A DNA stretch of 64,000 nucleotides. Origin: Mesorhizobium sp. 65-26 (GTDB lineage Bacteria; Pseudomonadota; Alphaproteobacteria; Rhizobiales; Rhizobiaceae). A program made the position numbers and the translations under genes. Below the pieces are notes generated by a model. It saw only the letters and a program-made list of their open reading frames with translations. It ran no database searches and was not told the DNA's origin. Location: positions 639,914 through 703,913 of the forward strand of contig MKVL01000010.1 in assembly GCA_001899205.1 (NCBI GenBank), written 5' to 3'. Positions 49,922 to 58,566 of this stretch are shown in pieces (position 1 is the stretch's first letter; every line of letters starts with the position of its first letter).

Positions 49922-50626
49922 GTGCTGAAGGTCGAGAACCTTAGCGTGCGCTACGGCGCGGTTGCCGCCGTGCGCGACCTGTCGCTGTCGGTGGGGCAGG
50001 GCGAGTTCGTCGCCCTGCTCGGGCCGAACGGCGCGGGCAAGAGCTCGACCATCAACGCGCTCACCGGCCTGGTGACGCCCGCGGCCGGCCGCATCGTCTT
50101 CGACGGCAACGACATTTCCCGTATCCGGACCGAGGACCGCATTCGCGGCGGCCTGACCTCGACCCCGGAAGGCCGCCATATCTTCGCCAACCTCACGGTT
50201 GGCGAGAACCTGCGCCTGGGGGCGGCGACCCGGCGCGATCCGGCCGGCGTGCGCCAGGACATGGAGCGCTTCCTGGCACTGTTTCCGGTCTTGTCGGAAC
50301 GCTATTCGCAGGCCGCCGGAACGCTGTCGGGCGGCGAGCAGCAGATGCTCGCCATCTCCCGGTCGCTGATGTCGCGTCCGAAGCTGCTCCTGCTGGACGA
50401 ACCGTCGCTCGGCCTCGCACCGAAGATCGTCGTGCAGATCTTCGACTTCATCGGCCAGCTCAAGGCGGACGGGCTGACGCTGCTGGTGGTCGAGCAGAAT
50501 GCCAGGCAGGCGCTGCGCTTCGCCGACCGCGTCTACGTCATGAGCTCCGGAGCGCTCCGCTTCGACGGGCCGCCATCCGAGCTTGCCGGCGAGAACGGCC
50601 TGCTCAACCTCTATATAGGCGGGTAG
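49922..50626 (+). CDS. livF: ABC transporter ATP-binding protein, LivF type
   Basis: A 234-residue ATPase, partner of the LivG-type protein. Walker A GPNGAGKS at about 34-41, TPEGRHIFANLTVGENL (LivF hallmark), signature LSGGEQQMLAISRSL, Walker B LLLLDEPSLGLAP, and VVEQNARQAL. Translation appears to start at GTG 49922 with GGGATC upstream. It is separated by 54 bp from the binding protein and 5 bp from the permease gene. Confidence 0.92.
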   Translation: MLKVENLSVRYGAVAAVRDLSLSVGQGEFVALLGPNGAGKSSTINALTGLVTPAAGRIVFDGNDISRIRTEDRIRGGLTSTPEGRHIFANLTVGENLRLGAATRRDPAGVRQDMERFLALFPVLSERYSQAAGTLSGGEQQMLAISRSLMSRPKLLLLDEPSLGLAPKIVVQIFDFIGQLKADGLTLLVVEQNARQALRFADRVYVMSSGALRFDGPPSELAGENGLLNLYIGG

Positions 50627-50631
50627 GCGAG

Positions 50632-51531
50632 ATGGATTACATCCTGCAGCAGCTCCTCAACGCGCTCGCCTTCGGTGCCGAATATTCGCTGGTGGCGCTC
50701 GGCCTCGCCGTCGTCTTCTCGATCATGGGGCTGGTCAACTTCGCGCATGGCGAGATCATCGGCGTCTCGGCCTACAGCGTCTTCCTGGCGGCGGCGCTGG
50801 GCCTGACCTCGCCGATCGTGGCCGTGCTGATCGCTATCGCGGCGGCGGCGCTCGCGGCGGTGACCTTCGAGCGGGTTGCCTTCAGGCCGGTGCGCTACGC
50901 GCCGACGACCACGGGATTGCTGACAGCCTTCGGCGTGTCGATCGTGGTGCAGAACCTGTTCATGCTGCTCATATCGCCGAAGCCGCAATCGGTTTCGATC
51001 CTCAACGGCCTGAACCAGATGTGGTTCTTCGGTCCCTTCGCCGTGTCGTCGCTGCAGGTGCTGGAACTGATCGTCTCCGGCCTTACCATCCTGGCGCTGG
51101 TCCTATTCCTCAACCGTTCGACGCTCGGCCTTGCCATCCGCGCGGCCTCGCGCGATTTCGCCACCGTGCGGCTGATGGGCATTCGCGCCAACCGCGTCAT
51201 CGCCACAGCCTTCGCCATTTCCGGCGCGCTGGCCGGCATCGCCGCGGTGTTCATCCTTGCCAGGCGCGGCAGTGTTTCGCCCGATCTCGGCTTCGGCCTG
51301 GTGCTCAAGGCGTTCGTGGCCTGCGTTATCGGCGGGTTCGGCTCACTGGCTGGCGCGGCCGCCGGCGGCATGTTGCTCGGCTTCATCGAGGTCGGCCTGC
51401 TGGTCGCGCTGCCGCAGGAGTATGGAGGCTTCAAGGATGCACTCACTTACGTGATCATCGTCGCGCTCCTCATCTACCGGCCGGAAGGCCTGCTCGGCCG
51501 GCGGGTCGAACTCGGCGACAAGGAGATCTGA
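50632..51531 (+). CDS. livH: ABC transporter permease, LivH type
   Basis: A 299-residue inner-membrane permease with about eight hydrophobic segments. Typical beginning YILQQLLNALAFGAEYSLVALGLAVVFSIMGLVNFAHGE and the cytoplasmic loop RAASRDFATVRLMGIRANRVI that contacts the ATPases. It forms the channel with the LivM-type protein whose GTG lies 1 bp after its stop. Confidence 0.92.
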   Translation: MDYILQQLLNALAFGAEYSLVALGLAVVFSIMGLVNFAHGEIIGVSAYSVFLAAALGLTSPIVAVLIAIAAAALAAVTFERVAFRPVRYAPTTTGLLTAFGVSIVVQNLFMLLISPKPQSVSILNGLNQMWFFGPFAVSSLQVLELIVSGLTILALVLFLNRSTLGLAIRAASRDFATVRLMGIRANRVIATAFAISGALAGIAAVFILARRGSVSPDLGFGLVLKAFVACVIGGFGSLAGAAAGGMLLGFIEVGLLVALPQEYGGFKDALTYVIIVALLIYRPEGLLGRRVELGDKEI

Positions 51532-51532
51532 C

Positions 51533-52618
51533 GTGCCGGGCACCATCGAAAACGTGGCAACGCTCACCGCCGCTCCGGCGCGGTCGGCCGGCAAGCTGCA
51601 GCGTTCGCTGCTCGGCGGCCTGGTGACGGCGCTGCCGGTGCTGGTGATCGGCCTGCTGATCCTGAATTTCGCGCCGAACTACTACACGTTCCTGGCACTC
51701 GGCGCCTTCGTGAACCTGATCGTCGTGGTCGGCCTGCAGGTCTTCATGGGCAACAGCAACATCGCCAATCTCGGCCATAGCGCCTTCGTCGGCGTCGGCG
51801 CCTATGGCGTGGCCATCCTGGCAACGCCGATGGCGATGAAGAAGCTGTCGATCCCCAATGCGCCGTTCGGCTTCGCCACGCTGCAACTCGACCCGGTGAC
51901 GGCGGCGATCATCGCGCTTCTCGCAGTCGGCATCATCGCCGCCGTCAGCGGCAAGGTCATAAGCCGCCTTTCCGGCGTCGCCGCCACCATCGTCAGCCTG
52001 GCGCTGCTGATCATCGTCCACTCCGTGTTCCTCAACTGGACGAACCTCTTCAAGGGCAACCAGGCCTTCTTCGGCATTCCGAAGGTGGTCGGCCTGCCTT
52101 GGGTGCTGGCGTTCTCGGTCGTGGTGATCGTGCTGGCGCGGCTGTTCAAGGACAGCCGCTGGGGGCTGCAATTGCGGGCCAGCGCGCAGAGCCCGCAGGC
52201 GGCTGCCGCGCTCGGCATCGATGCGCCGAAACTCAAGTTGATGTCGTGGGTGCTGTCGGCGCTGATCTGCGGCCTGGCGGGCATCCTCTATGCCTATTTC
52301 GCCGGCACGATCAGCCCCAAGCTGTTCTATTTCCAGATGATCTTCATGACGCTGGCGATGCTGATCCTGGGCGGCATGGCGACCGTCACCGGCGCGGTCA
52401 CAGGCGTGATCGTGCTGTCGATCGGGCTGGAGTTCATCCGCTCGATCGAATCCGGTGTCACGATCGCTGGCGTGCAACTGCCGCAACTGCTCGGCCTGTC
52501 GGGCGTGGCGCTGGGCGTCGTCATCGTGCTGTGCATGGCGTTCCGGCCAAGCGGTATCTGCGGCCGCCACGAGCTCGACGAGTTGCTGGCGCGATTTTTC
52601 AGGCGCGACGCGAAATAG
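51533..52618 (+). CDS. livM: ABC transporter permease, LivM type
   Basis: A 361-residue permease with about ten hydrophobic segments. LivM-type features are NSNIANLGHSAFVGVGAYGVAI and the coupling loop LRASAQSPQAAAALGIDAPKLK. Starts at GTG 51533 with AAGGAG 8 bp upstream. The short cytoplasmic N-terminus precedes the first membrane segment at about residue 25. It completes a five-gene importer and is followed after 33 bp by the GS-like gene. Confidence 0.92.
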   Translation: MPGTIENVATLTAAPARSAGKLQRSLLGGLVTALPVLVIGLLILNFAPNYYTFLALGAFVNLIVVVGLQVFMGNSNIANLGHSAFVGVGAYGVAILATPMAMKKLSIPNAPFGFATLQLDPVTAAIIALLAVGIIAAVSGKVISRLSGVAATIVSLALLIIVHSVFLNWTNLFKGNQAFFGIPKVVGLPWVLAFSVVVIVLARLFKDSRWGLQLRASAQSPQAAAALGIDAPKLKLMSWVLSALICGLAGILYAYFAGTISPKLFYFQMIFMTLAMLILGGMATVTGAVTGVIVLSIGLEFIRSIESGVTIAGVQLPQLLGLSGVALGVVIVLCMAFRPSGICGRHELDELLARFFRRDAK

Positions 52619-52651
52619 CGGCCTGATGTTTTCTTTGGTGGAGGGTTGAAC

Positions 52652-54046
52652 GTGGAATTTGAGGACAGGGCGGCGGAGTACGCGCCGAAGCTCGAGGCGT
52701 TGCAGGGCGAGCTGGCATCGCGGGGCGTCGAGTTCGTCGAGGTGCATACGGTCGACACGTCGGGCGCGTTCCGCTCGAAGATCGCGCCGCTGAAGCTGTC
52801 GACCCATGGCGAGTCCATCAACGCCATCCTCTATTGCGTGACGCATGGCGATGGCCAGCCGATGGGCGACGTCGCCTTCGAATCGCCAAGCGCCAACGAG
52901 GAAAACGGCTACCCCAATATCAAGGGCATCATCGATCCCGCGACCGTCGTGCAGCATGGCTGGAAGCCGAAATTCGCCTCCGCCATCACGCGTTCCTACA
53001 TGCTTCACGGCGCCGTCTGCCCGTTCGATCCGCGCGGTGTGCTGGCGCGCGTCGAGGAGCGCGCCAAGGCGCTCGGCTACGAGCCGATGTTCGCGCTGGA
53101 ATATGAGTTCGGCATCTTCCACGCCGACCACGACCTGATGCGCGCCGGCCGCTACCGCGAACTCAAGCCCTGGGGTCATTCGCTGATCAACTACGACCTG
53201 GTGCGCAGCGGCGAGTACCAGGATTTCGCCGCCGAATTCATCACGCGCATGAAGAGCATCGGCATCGGCGTGGCTTCGCTGGTCACCGAATATGGCTACG
53301 GCATGTACGAGTACGCGCTGACGCCGAAGACGGCGCTGCAGGCGGCGGACGATGCCATGCGCGCCAAGCTGCACCTGCGCGAACTGTGCGCCGAGCGCGG
53401 GCTGGTCGCCACCTTCATGACCCGCTTCCAGCCGCCGGGCAAGGAAAGCGCCTGCGGCGCACACCACCATGTCAGCCTTTGGCGCGACGGCAAGCCGGCC
53501 TTCGCCGCCGGTCCGAACAAGCTGACGCCGGTCGCCGAGAAATTCCTCGCCGGCGTGCTCCACCGCATGCAGGAAACGCATCTGATGTTCCGGCCGACCG
53601 TCAATTCCTATCGCCGCTTTGATCGCGGCGCCTGGTCGCCGGAGGACGTGGCCTGGGGCTTCGAGAACCGCACCGCCCCGATCCGCGCCATCACCACGCC
53701 AAACGCGGGTGCTGCTCGGCTGGAGCATCGCGCGCCGGGCGCCGACATCAACCCGTATCTGTCGATCGCCGCGATCCTGGCGGCCGGCTGCGAGGGCATT
53801 GAGAAGGACTTTCCGCTGGAGGCTCCGGTGACGTCGAACCTCGCCAATCTCGACAAGCCGAAGCTGCCGAGGACCCTGAACGCCTCGATCGAGGCCTTCG
53901 CCGGGTCCGACTTCTGCGCCGAGGCCTTCGGCGAGACGTTCCGCGACAATTATGCGGAGAGCCGCCGCGCCGAACAGGCTGCCTTCGACGCATGGCAAGC
54001 CTCGCACATCACCGACTTCGAGTGGCAGCGCTACTTCGTCAGCTAA
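52652..54046 (+). CDS. Glutamine-synthetase-like gamma-glutamyl ligase
   Basis: A 464-residue member of the GS superfamily (PuuA/GlnT/IpuC-like group), expected to join glutamate to an amine using ATP. Catalytic-core elements: metal-binding FALEYEFGIF, GAHHHVSLW, the Arg in NRTAPIRA, and RLEHRAPGADINPYLS. The adenylylation-loop Tyr of true glutamine synthetase is absent (NLDKPKLPRTL in its place), arguing for a specialised ligase. Start: TTG 52646 directly abuts GGAGGG, so GTG 52652, 6 bp after it, is chosen. It lies just behind the importer, which suggests the ligase acts on the imported compound. Confidence 0.87.
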   Translation: MEFEDRAAEYAPKLEALQGELASRGVEFVEVHTVDTSGAFRSKIAPLKLSTHGESINAILYCVTHGDGQPMGDVAFESPSANEENGYPNIKGIIDPATVVQHGWKPKFASAITRSYMLHGAVCPFDPRGVLARVEERAKALGYEPMFALEYEFGIFHADHDLMRAGRYRELKPWGHSLINYDLVRSGEYQDFAAEFITRMKSIGIGVASLVTEYGYGMYEYALTPKTALQAADDAMRAKLHLRELCAERGLVATFMTRFQPPGKESACGAHHHVSLWRDGKPAFAAGPNKLTPVAEKFLAGVLHRMQETHLMFRPTVNSYRRFDRGAWSPEDVAWGFENRTAPIRAITTPNAGAARLEHRAPGADINPYLSIAAILAAGCEGIEKDFPLEAPVTSNLANLDKPKLPRTLNASIEAFAGSDFCAEAFGETFRDNYAESRRAEQAAFDAWQASHITDFEWQRYFVS

Positions 54047-54166
54047 GCTCCGCCCGCCGTGGGCAAGGCAGGGGCGGATCATTTCCGCTGATCGTTGGCT
54101 CAAGCGAATTCGTGTGACAAGCCGGGCGCCGCTCCTTACATGGAGCCCTTTCCAAAGGAGCGGCTG

Positions 54167-54895
54167 ATGGCGGCGGATGCGATCGTCGAGAACGATGCAT
54201 GGAGCGATTTCTGGCAGGGCGTGCGGCTGTCCATGCCGGTGGTCGTCGCCTCCGCGCCCTTCGCGCTGCTGTTCGGGGCGATCGCCGTCGATAACGGCTT
54301 TTCGGTCTTCGAGGCCTTCCTGATGAGCGCCGCGATCTTCGGCGGCGCCAGCCAGATGGTCGGCATCGAGCTGTTCGGCCAGCATGTCGCGCCGTGGCTG
54401 ATCGTGCTGTCGATCTTCGCCGTCAATTTCCGGCACGTGCTTTATTCGGCCGGCATCGGACGGCGCATCGCGCACTGGCCGGTGGCGCGGCAGGCGCTGG
54501 GCTATTTCGTGCTCACCGATCCGCAATACGCTGTTGCCGAGGCGAGGGCGCAATCGGGCCAGACCGTCGGCTTCGCTTGGTATCTCGGGCTTGGCCTGCC
54601 GGTTTATGTCTTCTGGGTCGTCGAAAGCGCGCTGGGCGCGGTGTTCGGCAAGCTGATCCCGGACACACACGCGCTGGGCATAGACTTCCTGCTGCCGATT
54701 TACTTCCTGGGCCTCGTGCTCGGCTTCCGCAAGCGGCCGCTGTGGCTGCCGGTGGTCGCCGCCAGCGCCGCCGCCTCGATCGTTGCCTACAAGACGGTCG
54801 GGTCGCCCTGGCATGTGTCGATCGGCGCCGTCGCCGGCGTTCTGCTCGCCGTCATCCTGCCGCCACACCACAGCGGCGTGGGAGAGCGGCCATGA
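54167..54895 (+). CDS. azlC: AzlC family branched-chain amino acid exporter subunit
   Basis: A 242-residue membrane protein, AzlC family, the large subunit of two-component amino acid exporters (AzlCD/YgaZH). MPVVVASAPFALLFGAIAVDNG opens the first segments, followed by SAAIFGGASQMVGIELFG and NFRHVLYSAGIG, typical of the family. ATG 54167 has AAAGGAG 7 bp upstream and is chosen over 54095 and 54140. The stop overlaps the azlD start (ATGA). Confidence 0.88.
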   Translation: MAADAIVENDAWSDFWQGVRLSMPVVVASAPFALLFGAIAVDNGFSVFEAFLMSAAIFGGASQMVGIELFGQHVAPWLIVLSIFAVNFRHVLYSAGIGRRIAHWPVARQALGYFVLTDPQYAVAEARAQSGQTVGFAWYLGLGLPVYVFWVVESALGAVFGKLIPDTHALGIDFLLPIYFLGLVLGFRKRPLWLPVVAASAAASIVAYKTVGSPWHVSIGAVAGVLLAVILPPHHSGVGERP

Positions 54896-55188
54896 GCTCG
54901 ACCTTCTGGATCATCATCGCCGGCGCCATCGCCACCTATCTCACGCGCATCGGCGGCCATCTCGTCATCTCGCGCTTCGACAATATCCATCCGCGCGTCG
55001 AGGCCGGTCTCAATGCCGTCCCCGCCGCCGTATTGACCACGCTGGTGGCACCGGCGGTGCTCAACGCGGGACCGGCGGAATGGGCGGCTTTGATCGTCAC
55101 CGCCATCGTGTCGCTGCGCGGCGGCCTGATGGCGATGTTCCTGGCCGGGGCGGCGGTGTTGATCGTTGCCCGGCAGTTCGTGGGGTAG
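54892..55188 (+). CDS. azlD: AzlD family exporter subunit
   Basis: A 98-residue membrane protein with about three to four hydrophobic segments, the small partner of AzlC. It begins MSSTFWIIIAGAIATYLTR, then ARG-less loop FDNIHPRVEAGLNAVPAAVL and ends in RQFVG. The start shares ATGA with azlC. Small size and tight coupling are standard for this transporter pair; it may export an amino acid produced by the neighbouring catabolic genes. Confidence 0.85.
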   Translation: MSSTFWIIIAGAIATYLTRIGGHLVISRFDNIHPRVEAGLNAVPAAVLTTLVAPAVLNAGPAEWAALIVTAIVSLRGGLMAMFLAGAAVLIVARQFVG

Positions 55189-55205
55189 CTCCGTCGGCGC
55201 GTCGG

Positions 55206-55311
55206 CTAGAGCGCCATGCGTCCAATTGGACGCACAAAGGACGCTCCAACTCTTTGATTGAGCATCGGAATAAACCGAAAACCGAGTACACTTTTCGGCC
55301 CGCTGCTCTAG
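55206..55311. repeat. RIME-like element, full length, CTAG to CTAG
   Basis: A 106-bp element starting CTAGAGCG and ending GCTCTAG. It has two palindromic parts: GCGTCCAATTGGACGC near the left end, and CCGAAAACC...TTTTCGG in the right half. Size and two-palindrome plan match RIME1 described in rhizobia (about 108 bp). The IS element is inserted directly at its right-hand CTAG. Confidence 0.75.
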
Positions 55312-55389
55312 GACCAATCGACATTCAGGATTCAAAACTAGGGTGAAGCGTGATTCATAGGCTTCCAGATTCGATCTGGAGGACGATGG

Positions 55390-55761
55390 ATGGCGTCTCG
55401 CTACGAACTGAGCCCCGCACAGTGGCGACGTATTGAAGGTCTGCTGCCTGGAAAGGCAGGCGACCCCGGCCGCAGTGGCCAAGATAATTGGCGGTTCGTG
55501 AACGGCGTCCTATGGGTTCTACGTTCGGGCGCTCATTGGCATGACATTCCCGAGCGCTATGGCAAGTGGAAGACGCTGCATCAGCGTTTCAGGCGGTGGT
55601 CAAAGGCCGGCGTTTGGGAGCGTGTCTTTGCCGATCTGATCGATGATCCGGACAACAATTATGTGATGCTCGACAGCACGTTGGTTCGTGCCCACCAGCA
55701 GGCGGCGACCGGAAAAGGGGGGACCAAAACCAGGCTTTGGGGCGCTCCCGAGGTGGATTGA
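55390..55761 (+). CDS. IS5-type transposase, first frame (orfA)
   Basis: A 123-residue frame with the DUF4096-like N-terminal domain of IS427-type transposases (ELSPAQWRRIEGLLPG, WVLRSGAHWHDIPERYG) and the first catalytic Asp in VMLDSTLVRAHQQ. The product in this frame ends after GTKTRLWGAPEVD. Homologous full-length proteins continue through the -1 frame, and the run AAAAGGGGGG at 55713-55722 is the likely slip site. Confidence 0.85.
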   Translation: MASRYELSPAQWRRIEGLLPGKAGDPGRSGQDNWRFVNGVLWVLRSGAHWHDIPERYGKWKTLHQRFRRWSKAGVWERVFADLIDDPDNNYVMLDSTLVRAHQQAATGKGGTKTRLWGAPEVD

Positions 55762-56144
55762 CCACAAAAATCCACATGGCCGTCGATGGCTGCGGCCGCC
55801 CGTTGCGACCGATCCTGACGCCCGGCCAGCGTGGTGATGTTACGCAAGCGCCCGCCTTGCTCGAAGGGCTCAAAGCCAAACGCGTTCTTGCCGATAAGGC
55901 CTATGACAGCAACGCCCTGCGCGCCATTGTCGCCGACATGGGAGCTGAAGCCGTCATCCCCTGCAACCCGACGCGAAAGGCGCTGATCCCTTACGACTTC
56001 GAAGCTTACAAGGCGCGCAATCTCATCGAACGCTGCTTCCACAAGCTCAAGCACTTCAGACGCATCGCCACTCGATACGACCGGCGCGCCATATGCTTCC
56101 TAAGCTTTGTCCAACTCGCTTGCGCAATGCTGTGGATGCGGTGA
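55737..56144 (+). CDS. IS5-type transposase, second frame (orfB)
   Basis: A 135-codon open frame in the -1 phase relative to orfA. It holds the rest of the DDE domain: GRSRGGLTTKIHMAVD, second Asp in VLADKAYDSNALR, and the Glu in NLIERCFHKLKHFRRIATRYD. It is expected to be translated only as a fusion after frameshifting. No stop or frame damage is seen, so the element looks intact. Confidence 0.85.
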   Translation: MGRSRGGLTTKIHMAVDGCGRPLRPILTPGQRGDVTQAPALLEGLKAKRVLADKAYDSNALRAIVADMGAEAVIPCNPTRKALIPYDFEAYKARNLIERCFHKLKHFRRIATRYDRRAICFLSFVQLACAMLWMR

Positions 56145-56157
56145 ATGTCGATTCAGC

Positions 56158-57984
56158 CTAGAGCGGCGCGGTCGCCTTCTCCAGCCAGGCCAGGGTCTCG
56201 CCGTCCAGCATCGGGCCGATCTCGGCAAGCACCCAGGCATGGTAGGCGTTCAGCCAGTCGAACTCGTCCTGGGTCAGGAGATCGGCGCGCACCATCCTCG
56301 TGTCGATGGGAGCAAGGGTGAGCGTCTCGAAGCCATGCATGGCGATGTCGCCACCGGCGATCCCTTCCGCCGGGGTCACCAGGATGAGGTTCTCGATGCG
56401 GATGCCGTAGGAACCTTCCTTGTAGTAGCCGGGCTCGTTGGACAGGATCATGCCCTCCAGCAGCTTTTCCGTGCCGGTGCGGGCGATGCGTTGCGGCCCC
56501 TCGTGCACGGCAAGGTAGGAGCCGACACCATGGCCGGTGCCGTGGGCGAAATCGCAGCCGTGCTTCCACAGCGCCATGCGCGCCACGGCATCGATCTCGG
56601 AACCGCGCGTGCCGGCCGGGAAGCGCAGGGTGGAGATGCCGATCATGCCTTTGAGGACCAGCGTGAAACGCTCGCGCATTTCGTCCGTCGGCTTGCCGAT
56701 CGGAACGGTTCGGGTGATGTCTGTGGTGCCGTCCTGGTACTGGCCACCTGAATCGAGCAGGAACAGCTCGCCGTCGCCGAGCTTGCGGCTGGTGGCGCGG
56801 GAGACGCGGTAGTGCATGATCGCGCCGTTCGGCCCGGCGCCTGAAATCGTGTCGAAGGACACGTCGCGCAGCGGCATCTGCGTTTCCTCGCCGGTCCTGC
56901 GGCGCATCTCTTCCAGCTTGGTCACGACGGCGATCTCGTCGAGCGTACCGGGCTGCTGCCGGTCGAGCCAGGAGAGCAGCTTCGCGACCGCTGCGCCGTC
57001 GCGGCGATGCGCGGCGCGCGTGCCGGCGATCTCGGCCTTGTTCTTGGTGGCGCGCGGGATGCGGGCAGGGTCGGCGGCAGCCACGACAACGCCGCCATTG
57101 TCCTCCACCAGCATGCGGAGTTTTTCGGCCGCCAGCACCGGATCGAGCGCGATCCTTGCGCCGCCCTTGGCCAGCGACACGATGGCCGCCTCGAATTCGT
57201 CGGGCTGGTGCGGTTCGGCAAGCTGGGTCAGATAGGCCTCGACCTGGCGCGAGAATTTGCGCTTGTCCATGAAGAGCTGGTGCGATCCGTCGGCCGCGAG
57301 CACGGCGAAGCCCAAAGCAAGCGGCGTGTGCGGCACGTCGCCGCCACGGATGTTGAAGGCCCAGGCGATGGAGGAGGGGTCGGTGAGAACGGCATGGGTG
57401 GCGCCGTCTTTCGCGATCGCCGCGGCCAGACGGGCCAGCTTGTCCTTGGCGAGTTCGCCGGCGAAATTCTGGGGATGAAGTTCCACCGGCGCCAGCGGCG
57501 GCGCGGGCTGGTCCTTCCAGATGACGTCGATCGGATTGGTGGCGAGTGGCACCAGCGTCGCGCCCGACTTCGCTGCGGCCTCCGCCAGTCCCTTGACCTC
57601 GCCGATCGTGTGCAGCCAGGGGTCGAAGCCGAGCCGGGCGCCCTTGCCGAGATTGTCCTTGATCCAGGAGGCCGGCGGATTGTCGACGAGGCTTTCGATC
57701 GAAAAGATGCCGAGGTCGGCCTCGTTGCGTACCTGCAGCGTGTAGCGGCCGTCGACGAAGATAAAGGCGCGGTCACGCAGCACGATGGCGACGCCAGCCG
57801 AACCGCTGAAGCCGGTGAGCCATTTCAGCCGCGCCGATCGGTCGGCGACATACTCGCCCTGGTGCTCGTCGGCACGCGGCACCATGAAGCCGTCCAGCCC
57901 GTTTTCCACCAGCCACTGGCGCAGCGCCGCCACGCGCGGCTTGCCGACCGCGGGATCGCTTGCTGAATCAAAGGTCTGGAACAT
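56158..57984 (-). CDS. pepP: Xaa-Pro aminopeptidase (aminopeptidase P, M24B)
   Basis: A 608-residue metallopeptidase removing N-terminal residues before proline. Two creatinase-like N-terminal domains (about 10-310) precede the M24 catalytic domain. Metal ligands appear as LLDSGGQYQDGTTDITR (two Asp), HGTGHGVGSYLAVHEGP (His), NEPGYY (Glu) and RIENL (Glu). The frame extends upstream to 58230, but ATG 57984 with AGGAAGAGG fits the family. The stop codon TAG lies in the CTAG into which the neighbouring IS inserted, so the protein end is unchanged. Confidence 0.93.
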   Translation of the reverse strand: MFQTFDSASDPAVGKPRVAALRQWLVENGLDGFMVPRADEHQGEYVADRSARLKWLTGFSGSAGVAIVLRDRAFIFVDGRYTLQVRNEADLGIFSIESLVDNPPASWIKDNLGKGARLGFDPWLHTIGEVKGLAEAAAKSGATLVPLATNPIDVIWKDQPAPPLAPVELHPQNFAGELAKDKLARLAAAIAKDGATHAVLTDPSSIAWAFNIRGGDVPHTPLALGFAVLAADGSHQLFMDKRKFSRQVEAYLTQLAEPHQPDEFEAAIVSLAKGGARIALDPVLAAEKLRMLVEDNGGVVVAAADPARIPRATKNKAEIAGTRAAHRRDGAAVAKLLSWLDRQQPGTLDEIAVVTKLEEMRRRTGEETQMPLRDVSFDTISGAGPNGAIMHYRVSRATSRKLGDGELFLLDSGGQYQDGTTDITRTVPIGKPTDEMRERFTLVLKGMIGISTLRFPAGTRGSEIDAVARMALWKHGCDFAHGTGHGVGSYLAVHEGPQRIARTGTEKLLEGMILSNEPGYYKEGSYGIRIENLILVTPAEGIAGGDIAMHGFETLTLAPIDTRMVRADLLTQDEFDWLNAYHAWVLAEIGPMLDGETLAWLEKATAPL

Positions 57985-58154
57985 GCGAGCCTCTTCCTGT
58001 GCCGGCGACGGCGCTTCCTGTTTGCTGCGCGCCGGGAGTGATAGTTCGGGTGGGATTTCCGATTTGACAGTCACTGCTTTCTGATCTCGACGAGCAGCGC
58101 CTGACAAAATCGATCCACTGGCGCAGACTGCTACAGGGCATTCCGGCTGACAAC

Positions 58155-58190
58155 AAGTTGGGCTTGGGCCAGAAGTTGGGCTTGGGCCAG
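58155..58190. repeat. 18-bp perfect tandem duplication
   Basis: AAGTTGGGCTTGGGCCAG is present twice without spacer (58155-58172 and 58173-58190). Confidence 0.9.
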
Positions 58191-58475
58191 CGGTGGCGCG
58201 AGAGCGGATACGGCCGGGGGACATGTCCATATCTGGTCTTAGAGAACTGCTACCAAAAAAAGTCAGTTTGCTTTGTTATTTGCGGGTGTGCCCTCTTGCC
58301 TGGCGAACTATTCTGTGTCGAGTCTTGTGGGGATTGAGCGGACGGGCGGGGGCCTTCCGATCAGCATATCGTATCGGATGAGGCCGCTTGCATGAAACGT
58401 CCGCCGCCACGGCGACATCTGGTCCCTTCGTCCTGGACCACGCGAGGAAAATTTCTCCTTTAGACAAATTCTGAA

Positions 58476-58509
58476 CGGCGCCGCCTGGGCCATTTCGCCC
58501 GCGGCGCCG
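58476..58509 (+). promoter_or_regulatory. 5' leader hairpin of the autotransporter gene
   Basis: CGGCGCCGC (58476-58484) pairs with GCGGCGCCG (58501-58509); after a 2-nt bulge the inner GGGC/GCCC pair closes a CATTTC loop. The 13-bp GC-rich stem ends 57 nt before the ATG and lacks a T run. It may stabilise the mRNA or act in translational or transcriptional control. Confidence 0.6.
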
Positions 58510-58566
58510 CATCCGCGTTTTCAATCGAACAGGTGCGCCTGGCAGGCGCAGGGCATGGGGTAAGTC

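Larger units (their letters stand above)
55312..56157 (+). mobile_element. IS5-family (IS427-type) insertion sequence
   Basis: An 846-bp element bounded by CTAG on both sides (55308-55311 and 56158-56161), a likely 4-bp target duplication. Terminal inverted repeats share AATCGACATTCA: GACCAATCGACATTCA on the left and GCTGAATCGACATTCA on the right as read inwards. It carries two overlapping frames encoding a DDE transposase through a -1 frameshift. The right-hand CTAG also supplies the stop codon of pepP. Confidence 0.88.
57985..58566. other. Divergent intergenic region, pepP / autotransporter
   Basis: No gene is supported in these 582 bp. It contains an 18-bp tandem duplication (58155-58190), an AT-richer stretch from 58230 to 58320 that may hold promoters, and a strong hairpin at 58476-58509 in the presumed leader of the autotransporter mRNA. 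The upstream extension of pepP through part of it is rejected. Confidence 0.5.

Noticed and set aside
51470-54871. 1133-codon antisense frame across the permease and ligase genes
   Set aside because: The plus strand holds complete, recognisable LivM, GS-like and AzlC genes; the antisense product is His/Arg/Gln-rich without features.
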